Shown in pieces: positions 25,101 through 34,610 of a stretch of DNA of 44,519 nucleotides. Position 1 is the stretch's first letter; each line of letters starts with the position of its first letter. Source of the DNA: CANGTU01 sp046336655 (lineage in GTDB: Bacteria; Bacteroidota; Bacteroidia; Flavobacteriales_D; Sanyastnellaceae). The notes under the pieces are model-generated. The model searched no databases and was not told the origin of the DNA. It worked only from the letters and a program-made list of their open reading frames with translations. The stretch lies in NCBI GenBank assembly GCA_046336655.1, contig JBKDGH010000153.1, forward strand, positions 1-44,519, written 5' to 3'. The translations under genes were made by a program, and so were the position numbers.

Positions 25101-27452
25101 TCAGTTGCTTCGGATAATTTTCAGCTTCCGCGAAATTGTGTTTCCGTTGTGATCCACAATGGTGACGAAGTACTCACCGGGTTCCGGCACGATTTCCATT
25201 TCATGAATCATGCGTGTTGCTCCGAGATATTCTTCATTCAGATGCCAATACAGCGTGGCCTGCGGGTCTCGGTGGGAGGCCTTCAACACAGTGCGTTCGT
25301 TTTCACCCGTGAGGTTTCTGGGAATGATGATGGGGCTGTCTGACTTCGGATAAATCCAGGATACCGGTGATGCATCGTGTGTTGCACATCCTTCCATATA
25401 GGGTGGCTCAAGACGATAGCCGGGATGATTCTTCATGTAGTAGTACTCCTGCACTCCCGGAAGAATGAACCAGGACTCTGCCCGGATCATGTCCGGCGGC
25501 ATACAGTCCGATGTAACCTGATGCGTGCCTTCCGGATTAAGGTGGAGCAAGGTGTGGTAGGAACAAGGGAGCGACGCGGCACAGCTCGTTGGAACCAGGA
25601 GCGTGTCTGTTTCCGGACAATGATCCAGCGCCAGCATTCCGCTTTCGCGACACACCGTGGCACGTGCCATTTCAGACACCGGTGGAGCGAACCAGGAATG
25701 TGCAGGAAGTCGTGAGAAAAGATCGAACAACAGCGGTGCAGCAGCATTCAGCCCGGTGAGTTCAGGCCTGCCCGTGCCATCCGCATTTCCGACCCACACC
25801 GCAACGACATATTCGGGAGTGACTCCGGCAGCCCAGGCATCTCTGTTGCCAAAACTCGTTCCTGTTTTCCACGCCACAGGGCCCGATGAATGATAGGCTT
25901 CCCAGCCGATTTCTGTTTCCGGACGATTGACTTTCAGCAGCGATTCCAGCGTGGTGTAGATCGCTGAAGCCGTGAGTGGCGGATACAAAGTGGATTTACC
26001 ATTTGACGCAAACTGCCGGGATACATCGGCGAGAGCTGTTTGTCTGCTGTATGTGCCAGAAAGATATCCCTCACCGCGATTGAACTGATTGAGTGTGCGG
26101 GCCATGCCGGCGTAAGCCTTGGCGACATCCCACAAACTGGCTTCAGCACCGCCCAGTATGAGTGAGAGCCCGTAGTGGCTCGCGGGTTTATCAATGTGAG
26201 TGAATCCGAGTTTTTTAAGCCGGTGATGAAAACGTGCGTAGCCGAAATCTTTCAGCATAATGACCGAAGGCACATTCAGCGAGCGCGACAGCGCCTGACT
26301 TGCAGGTACGGCGCCGTCGAAGGTCAGCGAATAGTTGCGCGGTGCAAAGCCATCGAATTGAATCGGAATGTCCGGGACCAGACTGTGCGGCATGATTTGT
26401 CCGTCCTGAATCATCGCAGCATACAGAAAGGGCTTGAGAATGCTTCCGCTGCTCCTCCTTGCGGGAATGACATCGACCATGTGTCCCTGATTCGGGCTAG
26501 TGCCGGATGCGTTTCCGACATAGGCCATGACCTCTCCGGTGGAAACCTCGATCACAATGGCGGCCGCATTGTGCACGTGGCTCGGTTCGAACTGACTGAT
26601 GTGATGCGCAACAGCTTGCACTGCGGACTCCTGAAGGGAATACCGAACGGTCGTTCGGTGGATCTTGCCATATCCGTTCTGCCTGCACAGCGTATTCATC
26701 AGGTGCGGGGCAATCTGGGGAAGCGGATAGGGCTTTCCCGGAAGTGGTTCCAGATAGCTGAGTTCAAGTGTTTCTGAATCGATGTAACCCGCTTCATGCA
26801 GACGCTTGAGGAGGGCATTTCGGCGGAGCAACAGTTTGTCCTGATTTCTCCCGGGAAAAATCAGCGAGGGGGCATTCGGAAGCACCGCGAGAGTGGCAGA
26901 TTCTGCCCATGAAAGTTCTTCTGCCGGATGGCCGAAGTAACGCCATGCCGCAGCATCAAGCCCTACCACATTACCGCCAAATGGAGCGTGTGATGCATAC
27001 AGGGCAATGATTTCTTCTTTGTTGTAGCGCCACTCCAGACGCATCGCCAGAGCCATTTCCAGCACTTTTTCGCTCCAGGTACGCTTCGGATTGTCGCGAC
27101 TCATGCGGATGACCTGCATGGATAATGTACTTCCTCCGCGGACGACGCGGCCCCGGCTGAGATTCTCCCTTACAGCGCTAAGAATAGAAGGCAGATAGAC
27201 ACCATTGTGCTCCCTGAAGTGCTGGTCTTCGAACTGCATGAGCGCAGTGCTGAATTTGTCCGGTACTTTGGTTCGTGCTGGAAACCGCCACTGGCCATCG
27301 TCTGCAGTGACTGCGTTGAGCAGTTCTCCTTCCGAAGAATAGAGTACCGTGCTGTGCGACCGGTTGAACAGCGGATCAGGCAGCGCGAACAGGAAGAGGA
27401 TGAAGAGTATCGCAGTGCCGGTTACTGCGGTGGTCTTCATCCATCTGTTCAC
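25101..27452 (-). CDS. pbpC: Penicillin-binding protein 1C
   Basis: This is a class A bifunctional PBP. One membrane helix (AVTGTAILFILFLFALP) is followed by a GT51 transglycosylase with FEDQHFREHNGV and VRGGSTLSMQVIRM, then a transpeptidase with SxxK (SILKPFLYAA), SxN (RSLNVPS) and KTGTSFGNRDAW. A C-terminal BiPBP_C domain (about the last 95 residues) ends RKLKIIRSN. The start is uncertain. GTG 27452 overlaps the upstream stop as GTGA and is chosen here (783 aa). ATG 27494 gives 797 aa but overlaps 46 nt, and ATG 27440 is also possible. Its partner upstream encodes an alpha-2-macroglobulin. In many bacteria this pair is thought to trap periplasm-invading proteases and repair the wall. Confidence 0.95.
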   Translation of the reverse strand: MNRWMKTTAVTGTAILFILFLFALPDPLFNRSHSTVLYSSEGELLNAVTADDGQWRFPARTKVPDKFSTALMQFEDQHFREHNGVYLPSILSAVRENLSRGRVVRGGSTLSMQVIRMSRDNPKRTWSEKVLEMALAMRLEWRYNKEEIIALYASHAPFGGNVVGLDAAAWRYFGHPAEELSWAESATLAVLPNAPSLIFPGRNQDKLLLRRNALLKRLHEAGYIDSETLELSYLEPLPGKPYPLPQIAPHLMNTLCRQNGYGKIHRTTVRYSLQESAVQAVAHHISQFEPSHVHNAAAIVIEVSTGEVMAYVGNASGTSPNQGHMVDVIPARRSSGSILKPFLYAAMIQDGQIMPHSLVPDIPIQFDGFAPRNYSLTFDGAVPASQALSRSLNVPSVIMLKDFGYARFHHRLKKLGFTHIDKPASHYGLSLILGGAEASLWDVAKAYAGMARTLNQFNRGEGYLSGTYSRQTALADVSRQFASNGKSTLYPPLTASAIYTTLESLLKVNRPETEIGWEAYHSSGPVAWKTGTSFGNRDAWAAGVTPEYVVAVWVGNADGTGRPELTGLNAAAPLLFDLFSRLPAHSWFAPPVSEMARATVCRESGMLALDHCPETDTLLVPTSCAASLPCSYHTLLHLNPEGTHQVTSDCMPPDMIRAESWFILPGVQEYYYMKNHPGYRLEPPYMEGCATHDASPVSWIYPKSDSPIIIPRNLTGENERTVLKASHRDPQATLYWHLNEEYLGATRMIHEMEIVPEPGEYFVTIVDHNGNTISRKLKIIRSN

Positions 27453-30400
27453 TTTGCGGAAGCCGTGACTCCGGGAGATACGACCTCTACCCATTGCCCT
27501 TTTGTTCTTGCCTGAATACTCTTGTCATACATCGCCTCACACACGAATCCGGGCAGATAGAATGTACCGAGGTAGGTGGCATTGAGTTTCAGCCTGTAGG
27601 TGCGTGATTTCGAAGGAAGCAGATCGAAGTAAGTGAACACCCGGTCGTCGCGCACATCCTGGTATTCCGGAATGTCGCGTGTTTCCGAAGCAGCGTAGGC
27701 ATCCATCCGCGTGTTGATGATTTCCCAGCCTGAAGGGAATATCTGTGTGAGGGCAAGCTCACTGTATGCTCTTCTCACACCGGTATGAGCAACCGTCGCG
27801 ATGGCGTAGAAGTCTGTGCCCTGCTCTATTCTCGAAACATTCACCGGTTTGCCGTCAATGGTCTGATAGACCACTGAGAGCGTGAGCCCCGAGGAAACGG
27901 CCTGTTCATCGCCGGCAGCGGGTTTTCCGCTGAGAATAATACGGGCGTAAAGTATATTGCCTGAGTTGTTTTTGAGCGCAATGGAATTGCCTTTCAGCTT
28001 AACATCGAGCGCCCGCTGAAGCACGGGTTTGTTGCTGATCACTTCCGGTTGTGATTTGCCGTTCAGAGTGAGGGCGTACACGATCTTCTTTCCGAGTTCT
28101 TTCGCAGCAAATCGCGACACGGCTATCAGCGCATAGGCTGTGGACTGCGTGCTGTACCAGTCGCCTGAAGAGAGCCGCGCGGAGAGGGTTTTTACCAGTG
28201 GGGCAGCTGCATTGCGATCATCGAGGAGTACAAGTGTTTCCACAATCATCGCTTCATCGCGTGTTTCACTGCCGTATGTTGCTCCCCATTCCGGATAGGA
28301 CTGGGCATCAGCAGCGATGCCTTTGATCATGCCCGTGGCGGCAGGCTTCTGTCCGGCGATGGCATACGCTGCAGCGAGTCTCCATCGCGCAGCCGGGGTG
28401 AGTCCCGGACGTTCTTTCAGCCTGTTCATGGCACTCAGCTCCGGTTTGCCTGCAAGGGCAAGTGTGTAGAGCCTGTAGGCCTGATCGAGTTCGGAGTGAA
28501 GCTGATTCCACATATCCGGAGTGCTCGCAGGAGCGCGCCAGTTTTGGGCAGCTTTCTTCTGGAAATTCACCCATGAGGATTCAAATGATGAAGGAAGGGT
28601 AAAGCCTTTCTTCTTTGCTTCGAGCAAGAAGTGTCCGACATAGGATGTAGCCCACAGGTCTTCTTCATTTGCGCCCGGCCAATACCCAAATCCTCCGTTG
28701 GAGTTCTGATAGGCGATCACTTTTTTAATGCCTGCCCGCACGTTGTCTTCAGCGCGCTTGCGGGCTTTTTCATCGAGGTCAAGCACATCTGCGAGATACA
28801 GTTGAGGGAAGGCGCCCGACGTGGTCTGCTCAAGGCACCCGTGAGGATAGTCGAGAAGGTATTTGAGACGGCGGCCAAAGTCAATGGCAGGCATTGTGCT
28901 CACTTCCAGCACCGCGCTGTTGGTTCCGGCAATACCCGTGAGATCAAATTGCGGAGACCAGGTCTTACCGTTGTCCACCACGCTTTCGATGTAGGTGGTC
29001 TGGTATGCATTCGGACTGCGCACTTCGAGTTCGATGTCGTAGGTACTTTTGAAAGTGCCGCTTGTGGCAGTTACTTTCACGGTTCCTTTCCCCTCGCGCA
29101 TGGCCACTTTTACCGGGAAGTTGATCACCTGATCGCCCGGAACGGTAAATCTTACGGCGCGTTGTGCGGATCCTTCAACCTGAATCAGGTCATTTGACTC
29201 GATGCGAATGGTTGCGTCCCTGATCTGCTTATCCATTGCAAACAGCGTCACCGGTAATTGGGCTTTTTCACCCGGGCCAAGAACTCTGGGTAAGCTGGCC
29301 AGCACCATGAGCGGCTTTTTCACAGGTACTGTTTTCTCCGTATTGCCGTACGCATTTTCGTTTCGTGCTACCACCATCACTCGCACCGAGCCCACGTAAT
29401 TCGGCATGGTGAGTGAATGGGTTTTGCATTCACCGGGTTCGAGCGTAAATGGCCCTTCGTAGATCACGACAGGCTTGAAGCGGTTGACCTGATTTTTTCC
29501 TTTCTTGCCTTCTTCATCAGAACCTCCGACGGAAAGAAGACGGTCAGGCTTGGTGGATAGCGCGCCGATGACTTCATCGTACATATCATATGTGCTCACA
29601 CCTAGCGCTTCACGCGCGTAGAAATGCGACCACGGATCAGGCGTTTTAAATCGCGTGAGATCGAGAAGACCTTCGTCTACAATAGCGAGCGTGTAGGTCA
29701 ATCCTTTCCCGTTTTTCTCACACACTTTTACATCAAATGCTTTCTCCGGTGCGAGTTCATCGGCCATGGTGATCACCGGATCGATGTGTGAGTCTTTGTA
29801 CTCCACAAATAGCGGCTGAATGCCGTACAATCTGATGGGCATATCATTTACCGATTGCGCGTGCGGCTGCAGGTACGTGATGTGCACGTAGGCATTCGGC
29901 GCCATTTCTTTGGTCGTGCGGAAGGTGAATCGCGTTTGTCCTTTTTCAGGAGTTACCCAATGGGATTCCAGCACGTGTGTGCCGTTTTCAATGGAAATCA
30001 GAATGCGTCCTTCTTCGTTGCCTGGTATAGTGACAGTGCACTGCTGACCCACTTCATATTTTTCCTTATCCATCGCGAAGAGCAGCATGGATGCGCCACC
30101 CAGATTTTCATTCTGCGGTCGTCCTGCCCATCCCGGCCAGTCGATGTAAACGGTGCTTCCGGTCGCGTGTCCGCCTTCGGAGTCTTCGATGCGCACGAGA
30201 TACCTTCCCCAGTCGGGATAGTTCACCCGGAACTTGAAACTTCCTTTGCCGTCTGATGCGGTGTTCAGATCTCCTTCAGCAAGGGGTACAGTGGACTCAC
30301 TACCCACGTAATTGGTGAGTTCATCTGAGCCTTTTTCCCACCACCAGCGCCAGTTGATTTTATAAAGTTTCCATTTGAGTCCTTTCACCGCAATGGGTTT

Positions 30401-33064
30401 GCCATTGGCATCCAAAGTGACGACCTCTGCCTTGTGATCGGTGTCGGTGAGCAACATTCCGCGTGAGGCATCTCCTTTGGGCAGGCGCACACCCACAAAG
30501 CGATCGTACGGAGCATAAGGGATGGAAAAACGGTCTACTGAAAAGTCACCACCCTCCTCAAACACTTTGATGCTGAAGTTCGCATTGACCATGCCCGGAG
30601 CCTGATCACCCAGGGTGATGCTCATCGGGATGTTGGCTTTGCCTTCCTGATCCACTTTGCCGTCGAAGATGACCTGCTCTTCGGATGAGAACGACCTGAC
30701 GGGGTCATCGAAGGTGTACTCAGAGAAGCGTTCGAATTTCGTGGTACTCATTGAAAAAGTAGCTGAGACATTCGCCCTGAGGTTTTTCGCCACAGCACCA
30801 TGCAGCCATTTTGTGGTGAGCACCCCATTCAGTTTTTTATCGAGCGAGGTGATTCGCTCTTTTCCGAAATCGAGTGAAAGCTTCAGTCGGTTCGGCTTGA
30901 TTGTCTCGATGCGGATTGGCTTGCTGAATGTTGCGCCGCCCACGCGCACTTGCGCATTCCATGTGCCCGTGGGCGCAGCGGGAGAAGTGGTGCACGTGAG
31001 GTTGTATACTCCGGTCGGATTGAGGGTCCTGACGGTCTTGTACACTTCTTTGCCGCGCGGATCTTTCAGTTCAAACTGGATAGGATGACCCTGTGGCAAG
31101 GATTGCACATTTTCCTGAAGCATGAAGGCAAGGAAGAGGGTATCACCCGGTCGCCATACGCCACGGTCGCCGTATATCAGTCCCTTCATTCCTTTTTCAG
31201 TGGCTGATCCGCCTACATCGAACGTGCTCACTGAAAGGCTGTGTCCGCTGTCCATCTTGAGGTAACCACACTGCTTGCCTTTCTTCGCGACGATGAGGAA
31301 TGGAACGCCGTCCACCTTCCTTATTTCAACTTTACCCTCGCTGTTTGTTTTTCCCGATCCGATGACCTGTTGCTGATAGTTCAACACTTCCACAGCCACT
31401 TCGCTCATTGCATCCGTGGTTTTGATGTTGGTCACGAAGCAGGTGAGGCTTTGATCGGTTCCCCTTTTGGCAATGAGTGCGATGTCAGAAGCCAGAATGT
31501 TGTGTCCTTCAGGTCGTCGGTTTTTGTAGTATGCCTTGTTGCACGGATTGTCTTTTTCGTCCCAGTCCCAATCCCAGTCGTAGTAGTCATCGTAATAATC
31601 ACCATACCAGTAATCATCGAAGTAATCCCAATAGCTGGATTCACCTTCTGCTGTGTCCCAGTTCTCATCCTCCGGGCTGCTTTCTTCTGTGGCAGTTGAA
31701 TCATCACACGGATAGAGGCTTTGAGATTGTCTGAATCCGATCTCCACACGGTACAGCGCGCCCGGCTCAGCGCGGATGTATTCGTCGAGGTTCAGGTAGA
31801 ACGTATTCCACTGTGCGAGGTCTTTGTTTCCGCCGGGATTGAGTGGTACTGTGGCCTTTGCAATCTGTCTGCCGACGCGTTTCATTTCGCTCGAGCCGTT
31901 GAACTCATTGACCTGAAGAAATTGCGGGATGTTGTTTTCGTAAACCCGAAGAATGCGCACATCTACTGCGGAGAGATTTACCGCCCGGAATGGGAATACC
32001 ATTCCATCTGTCGAGGGCAGGATGACTCTGTTGCTTTCCCCGATTTCAACCTGCGGCTTGAGGTCTTCAAACTGCACGACTATTTCCTGAGACTGAGTGG
32101 ATGCATATCCCATTACATTGCGCACACCGGGATACACGGATACAGTTACGGTGGAGTTAAGCCGGTAGGGGGGATAAATGCGCACTTCGTTGTTTTCAAT
32201 TTCGAATCGCTCTGATTCGGACTCCTGCAGGTCGATGAGCCCGTTCAGATCCTGAGTGGCATTCAGTGGATCAGAGAATTGAAGGATGATGTATTGCTCG
32301 GGCTGTTGCACCGCGCGGAAGAAGAACACCTTGAAATCACCGAGTGCAGGGATGTTTTGATTCATTTTTCCGTTCTGCTCTGCGCCGATGGGTTTGCCGT
32401 TCCATTGAATCTGCACGGAATCGGCTTGTTCACCACGTGCAATGCTGTCTACAATAAAGGAGTGCGAATGCATGTCTTCGCTATGTTGCCAGATGACGGG
32501 AAGTTGCTTTCCCTTTTGTGTGGCAGTAAGGGTGGACTCAATGAGTTCCGACTTGGCTACATCCGCCGTGCGCATTTCACCGCGCAATTCCATTTTGGAG
32601 AGATCGGTGGCGGAGTAAGGCGCAACGCCGGTGACAGATGCATCAGCGAATTGCCTGAGTGTCGTGAATGAAAACTCAAACTCCTGCAGATTGTCCGGAA
32701 CGGCGGTGATTTCATCCAGTGCGAGTGTGGCTTCATACACGGCTCCCTGTTCAAGCCATTCAGAAGGTCTGAACTCAAGAGTCTGGTTGTCGATCCAAAC
32801 CAGTTCACCTGAAATGGATGGAGAGAATTTCAGGAGTTCTTCCTTCACCGGTGTTTCCGGCTGCACGCCTTCCACAAATGGCTGGGTGAAACGAATGCGC
32901 ACCTTGCCTGCCACTGATAAAGAGCCTGAAGTGAATGCAGAGATATACTGCGCAAAGGCCGGATCAATTTCGATTTTTTCTTTTCTGTCGCAGGAAGAAA
33001 AAAGGACAGTCGCAAGCACAACGAGGAGCACGAGTGTCCTCGACAGGATAGCACGAAGGGTCAT
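27449..33064 (-). CDS. Bacterial alpha-2-macroglobulin lipoprotein
   Basis: This 1871-aa protein has a lipoprotein signal with acylated C25 (LFSSC). The body is a chain of macroglobulin domains, a bait-like region and the thioester motif GCLEQ (Cys1410) in YPHGCLEQTTSGAFP, followed by the alpha-helical toroid (residues about 1410-1650) and a C-terminal receptor-like domain. Such proteins covalently trap proteases that cut their bait. The thioester residues are intact, so trapping chemistry is expected. A peculiar acidic/aromatic stretch at about 475-505 (DNA 31555-31640), almost only Asp, Tyr and Trp, lies between two cysteines. It is translationally coupled to pbpC. Membrane side (inner or outer) is unknown. 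A near -7 box TACCTTTC is in the 94-bp upstream gap. Confidence 0.94.
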   Translation of the reverse strand: MTLRAILSRTLVLLVVLATVLFSSCDRKEKIEIDPAFAQYISAFTSGSLSVAGKVRIRFTQPFVEGVQPETPVKEELLKFSPSISGELVWIDNQTLEFRPSEWLEQGAVYEATLALDEITAVPDNLQEFEFSFTTLRQFADASVTGVAPYSATDLSKMELRGEMRTADVAKSELIESTLTATQKGKQLPVIWQHSEDMHSHSFIVDSIARGEQADSVQIQWNGKPIGAEQNGKMNQNIPALGDFKVFFFRAVQQPEQYIILQFSDPLNATQDLNGLIDLQESESERFEIENNEVRIYPPYRLNSTVTVSVYPGVRNVMGYASTQSQEIVVQFEDLKPQVEIGESNRVILPSTDGMVFPFRAVNLSAVDVRILRVYENNIPQFLQVNEFNGSSEMKRVGRQIAKATVPLNPGGNKDLAQWNTFYLNLDEYIRAEPGALYRVEIGFRQSQSLYPCDDSTATEESSPEDENWDTAEGESSYWDYFDDYWYGDYYDDYYDWDWDWDEKDNPCNKAYYKNRRPEGHNILASDIALIAKRGTDQSLTCFVTNIKTTDAMSEVAVEVLNYQQQVIGSGKTNSEGKVEIRKVDGVPFLIVAKKGKQCGYLKMDSGHSLSVSTFDVGGSATEKGMKGLIYGDRGVWRPGDTLFLAFMLQENVQSLPQGHPIQFELKDPRGKEVYKTVRTLNPTGVYNLTCTTSPAAPTGTWNAQVRVGGATFSKPIRIETIKPNRLKLSLDFGKERITSLDKKLNGVLTTKWLHGAVAKNLRANVSATFSMSTTKFERFSEYTFDDPVRSFSSEEQVIFDGKVDQEGKANIPMSITLGDQAPGMVNANFSIKVFEEGGDFSVDRFSIPYAPYDRFVGVRLPKGDASRGMLLTDTDHKAEVVTLDANGKPIAVKGLKWKLYKINWRWWWEKGSDELTNYVGSESTVPLAEGDLNTASDGKGSFKFRVNYPDWGRYLVRIEDSEGGHATGSTVYIDWPGWAGRPQNENLGGASMLLFAMDKEKYEVGQQCTVTIPGNEEGRILISIENGTHVLESHWVTPEKGQTRFTFRTTKEMAPNAYVHITYLQPHAQSVNDMPIRLYGIQPLFVEYKDSHIDPVITMADELAPEKAFDVKVCEKNGKGLTYTLAIVDEGLLDLTRFKTPDPWSHFYAREALGVSTYDMYDEVIGALSTKPDRLLSVGGSDEEGKKGKNQVNRFKPVVIYEGPFTLEPGECKTHSLTMPNYVGSVRVMVVARNENAYGNTEKTVPVKKPLMVLASLPRVLGPGEKAQLPVTLFAMDKQIRDATIRIESNDLIQVEGSAQRAVRFTVPGDQVINFPVKVAMREGKGTVKVTATSGTFKSTYDIELEVRSPNAYQTTYIESVVDNGKTWSPQFDLTGIAGTNSAVLEVSTMPAIDFGRRLKYLLDYPHGCLEQTTSGAFPQLYLADVLDLDEKARKRAEDNVRAGIKKVIAYQNSNGGFGYWPGANEEDLWATSYVGHFLLEAKKKGFTLPSSFESSWVNFQKKAAQNWRAPASTPDMWNQLHSELDQAYRLYTLALAGKPELSAMNRLKERPGLTPAARWRLAAAYAIAGQKPAATGMIKGIAADAQSYPEWGATYGSETRDEAMIVETLVLLDDRNAAAPLVKTLSARLSSGDWYSTQSTAYALIAVSRFAAKELGKKIVYALTLNGKSQPEVISNKPVLQRALDVKLKGNSIALKNNSGNILYARIILSGKPAAGDEQAVSSGLTLSVVYQTIDGKPVNVSRIEQGTDFYAIATVAHTGVRRAYSELALTQIFPSGWEIINTRMDAYAASETRDIPEYQDVRDDRVFTYFDLLPSKSRTYRLKLNATYLGTFYLPGFVCEAMYDKSIQARTKGQWVEVVSPGVTASAK

Positions 33065-33158
33065 GGGGCAAAGAGTTTAGCAGGGGAAAGGTAGTGGACG
33101 AACGTGACAGATTGGCGTTTTATTTGACCCCGGATAAAATATCTGCGCATGCGGCCCG

Positions 33159-34517
33159 TCACCCAAAAAGCTCGCGGAAAAGTTCGTCCACGCGGGATAC
33201 GGTGATCACCTGCATGCCTTTTACTTTGGGTAGTTCACCACGCGCCGGACGCGCTACATACATTCTTTCAAATCCAAGTCGTGAGGCTTCCTGAATGCGC
33301 TGCTCCATGCGGGCTACAGGACGGATTTCCCCGCTGAGTCCCACTTCACCGGCAAAGCATGTAGCCTTTGGCAGCGCAAGGTCTTCACTGCTTGACAGCA
33401 CCGCTGAAATCACCGCGAGGTCCATGGCCGGATCTTCCAGACGCATGCCACCGGCAATGTTCAGAAACACGTCTTTCATGCCGAGCCTGAATCCGCAGCG
33501 CTTCTCAAGCACTGCGAGTAGCATATTGAGTCGGCGTATATCGAATCCGGTGGTGCTTCGCTGCGGTGTGCCATACACTGCGGTGCTTGCAAGTGCCTGT
33601 ATTTCGATCAGGAGCGGACGCATGCCCTCGAGTGCTGCAGCTATGGCTGATCCGCTGAGGGATTGGTCGTCCGGACGAATGAGGATTTCAGAGGGGTTTT
33701 CCACGATGCGCAGTCCACCTGCTTGCATCTCGTAAATGCCGAGTTCATGAGTGGATCCGAAGCGGTTTTTAGTGGTGCGCAATATGCGGTAGATGTGCTG
33801 GCGATCACCCTCGAACTGAAGCACAGCATCCACCATGTGTTCGAGCACTTTAGGGCCTGCGAGCGAGCCTTCCTTGGTGATGTGGCCGATCAGGAAGATG
33901 GGTGTCTGATGTTCTTTCGCAAACTGCAGCAAACGCGTGGCACATTCCCTCACCTGCGATACACTGCCCGGAAAGCTTTCCACCAACTCGCTTTGCAGGG
34001 TTTGAATGGAGTCGATTATTACAAGTCCCGGTTGCATGTCTTCCATGTGCCCGAGAATCTGCGAGAGAGATGTCTCCATCAGCACCATGCAGCGCGGATT
34101 GTTCATGCCCAGGCGCTCCGCCCGCATCTTGATCTGATCTTCACTTTCCTCTCCTGACACATAGAGAATGCTCAGATCCTTTTCCGCAAGGGCGAGTTGC
34201 AGCATCAAAGTGGATTTTCCGATGCCCGGCTCCCCGCCAAAAAGAATCAGGCTGCCGGGAACCAATCCTCCGCCAAGCACCCTGTTGAGCTCCGCATCGT
34301 GCAACTCGATCCGGGTGCTGATTGAAGTGTCGAGTTCGTGAACCGGCTTTGGTGTGTTGTGCGGTTTGCGCGAGACCAGACCGGTGACCGCACTTTCTTT
34401 TTGCAGTACTTCTTCCACAAACGTGTTCCATTCGCTGCAGGATGGGCATTTTCCAATCCATTTCGGACTTTGGGTGCCACAATTCTGACAAAAGAAAGCG
34501 GTTTTGGTTTTGGCCAT
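33159..34517 (-). CDS. radA: DNA repair protein RadA (branch-migration helicase)
   Basis: The 452-aa RadA has all its parts: a C4 zinc finger (FFCQNCGTQSPKWIGKCPSC), a RecA-like ATPase with Walker A GGEPGIGKST and Walker B-like LVIIDSIQTL, the RadA-specific KNRFG motif (TTKNRFGSTHELGIYEM) and a C-terminal Lon-protease-like domain without the Lon active site (FLNIAGGMRLEDPAMDLAV). It promotes branch migration in recombination repair. Length is normal. It lies downstream of the surface-protein gene behind a terminator, so it needs its own promoter, which I could not identify. Confidence 0.97.
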   Translation of the reverse strand: MAKTKTAFFCQNCGTQSPKWIGKCPSCSEWNTFVEEVLQKESAVTGLVSRKPHNTPKPVHELDTSISTRIELHDAELNRVLGGGLVPGSLILFGGEPGIGKSTLMLQLALAEKDLSILYVSGEESEDQIKMRAERLGMNNPRCMVLMETSLSQILGHMEDMQPGLVIIDSIQTLQSELVESFPGSVSQVRECATRLLQFAKEHQTPIFLIGHITKEGSLAGPKVLEHMVDAVLQFEGDRQHIYRILRTTKNRFGSTHELGIYEMQAGGLRIVENPSEILIRPDDQSLSGSAIAAALEGMRPLLIEIQALASTAVYGTPQRSTTGFDIRRLNMLLAVLEKRCGFRLGMKDVFLNIAGGMRLEDPAMDLAVISAVLSSSEDLALPKATCFAGEVGLSGEIRPVARMEQRIQEASRLGFERMYVARPARGELPKVKGMQVITVSRVDELFRELFG

Positions 34518-34550
34518 TTCACAATAAAATGAGTGGGGGAAGTTCGTTCT

Positions 34551-34582
34551 AAAATGAAACCGCCCCCCGGTTTCGGGAGGCG
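34551..34582 (-). terminator. Terminator of the nidogen-like surface protein gene
   Basis: On the minus strand CGCCTCCCG and CGGGGGGCG form a 9-bp stem (one T-G pair) with loop AAAC (34582-34561), followed by GTTTCATTTT (34560-34551). It begins 28 nt past the stop at 34611 and separates it from radA. Confidence 0.7.
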
Positions 34583-34610
34583 ATTTTTCAGAGTAGCAAT
34601 AAGAATGCTC

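Noticed and set aside
31432..31749. Overlapping gene on the same strand in another frame across the Asp/Tyr insert of the alpha-2-macroglobulin
   Set aside because: The alternative frame is a Thr/Ile/Met-rich low-complexity shadow of the repeated GAY/TGG codons and has no start context.
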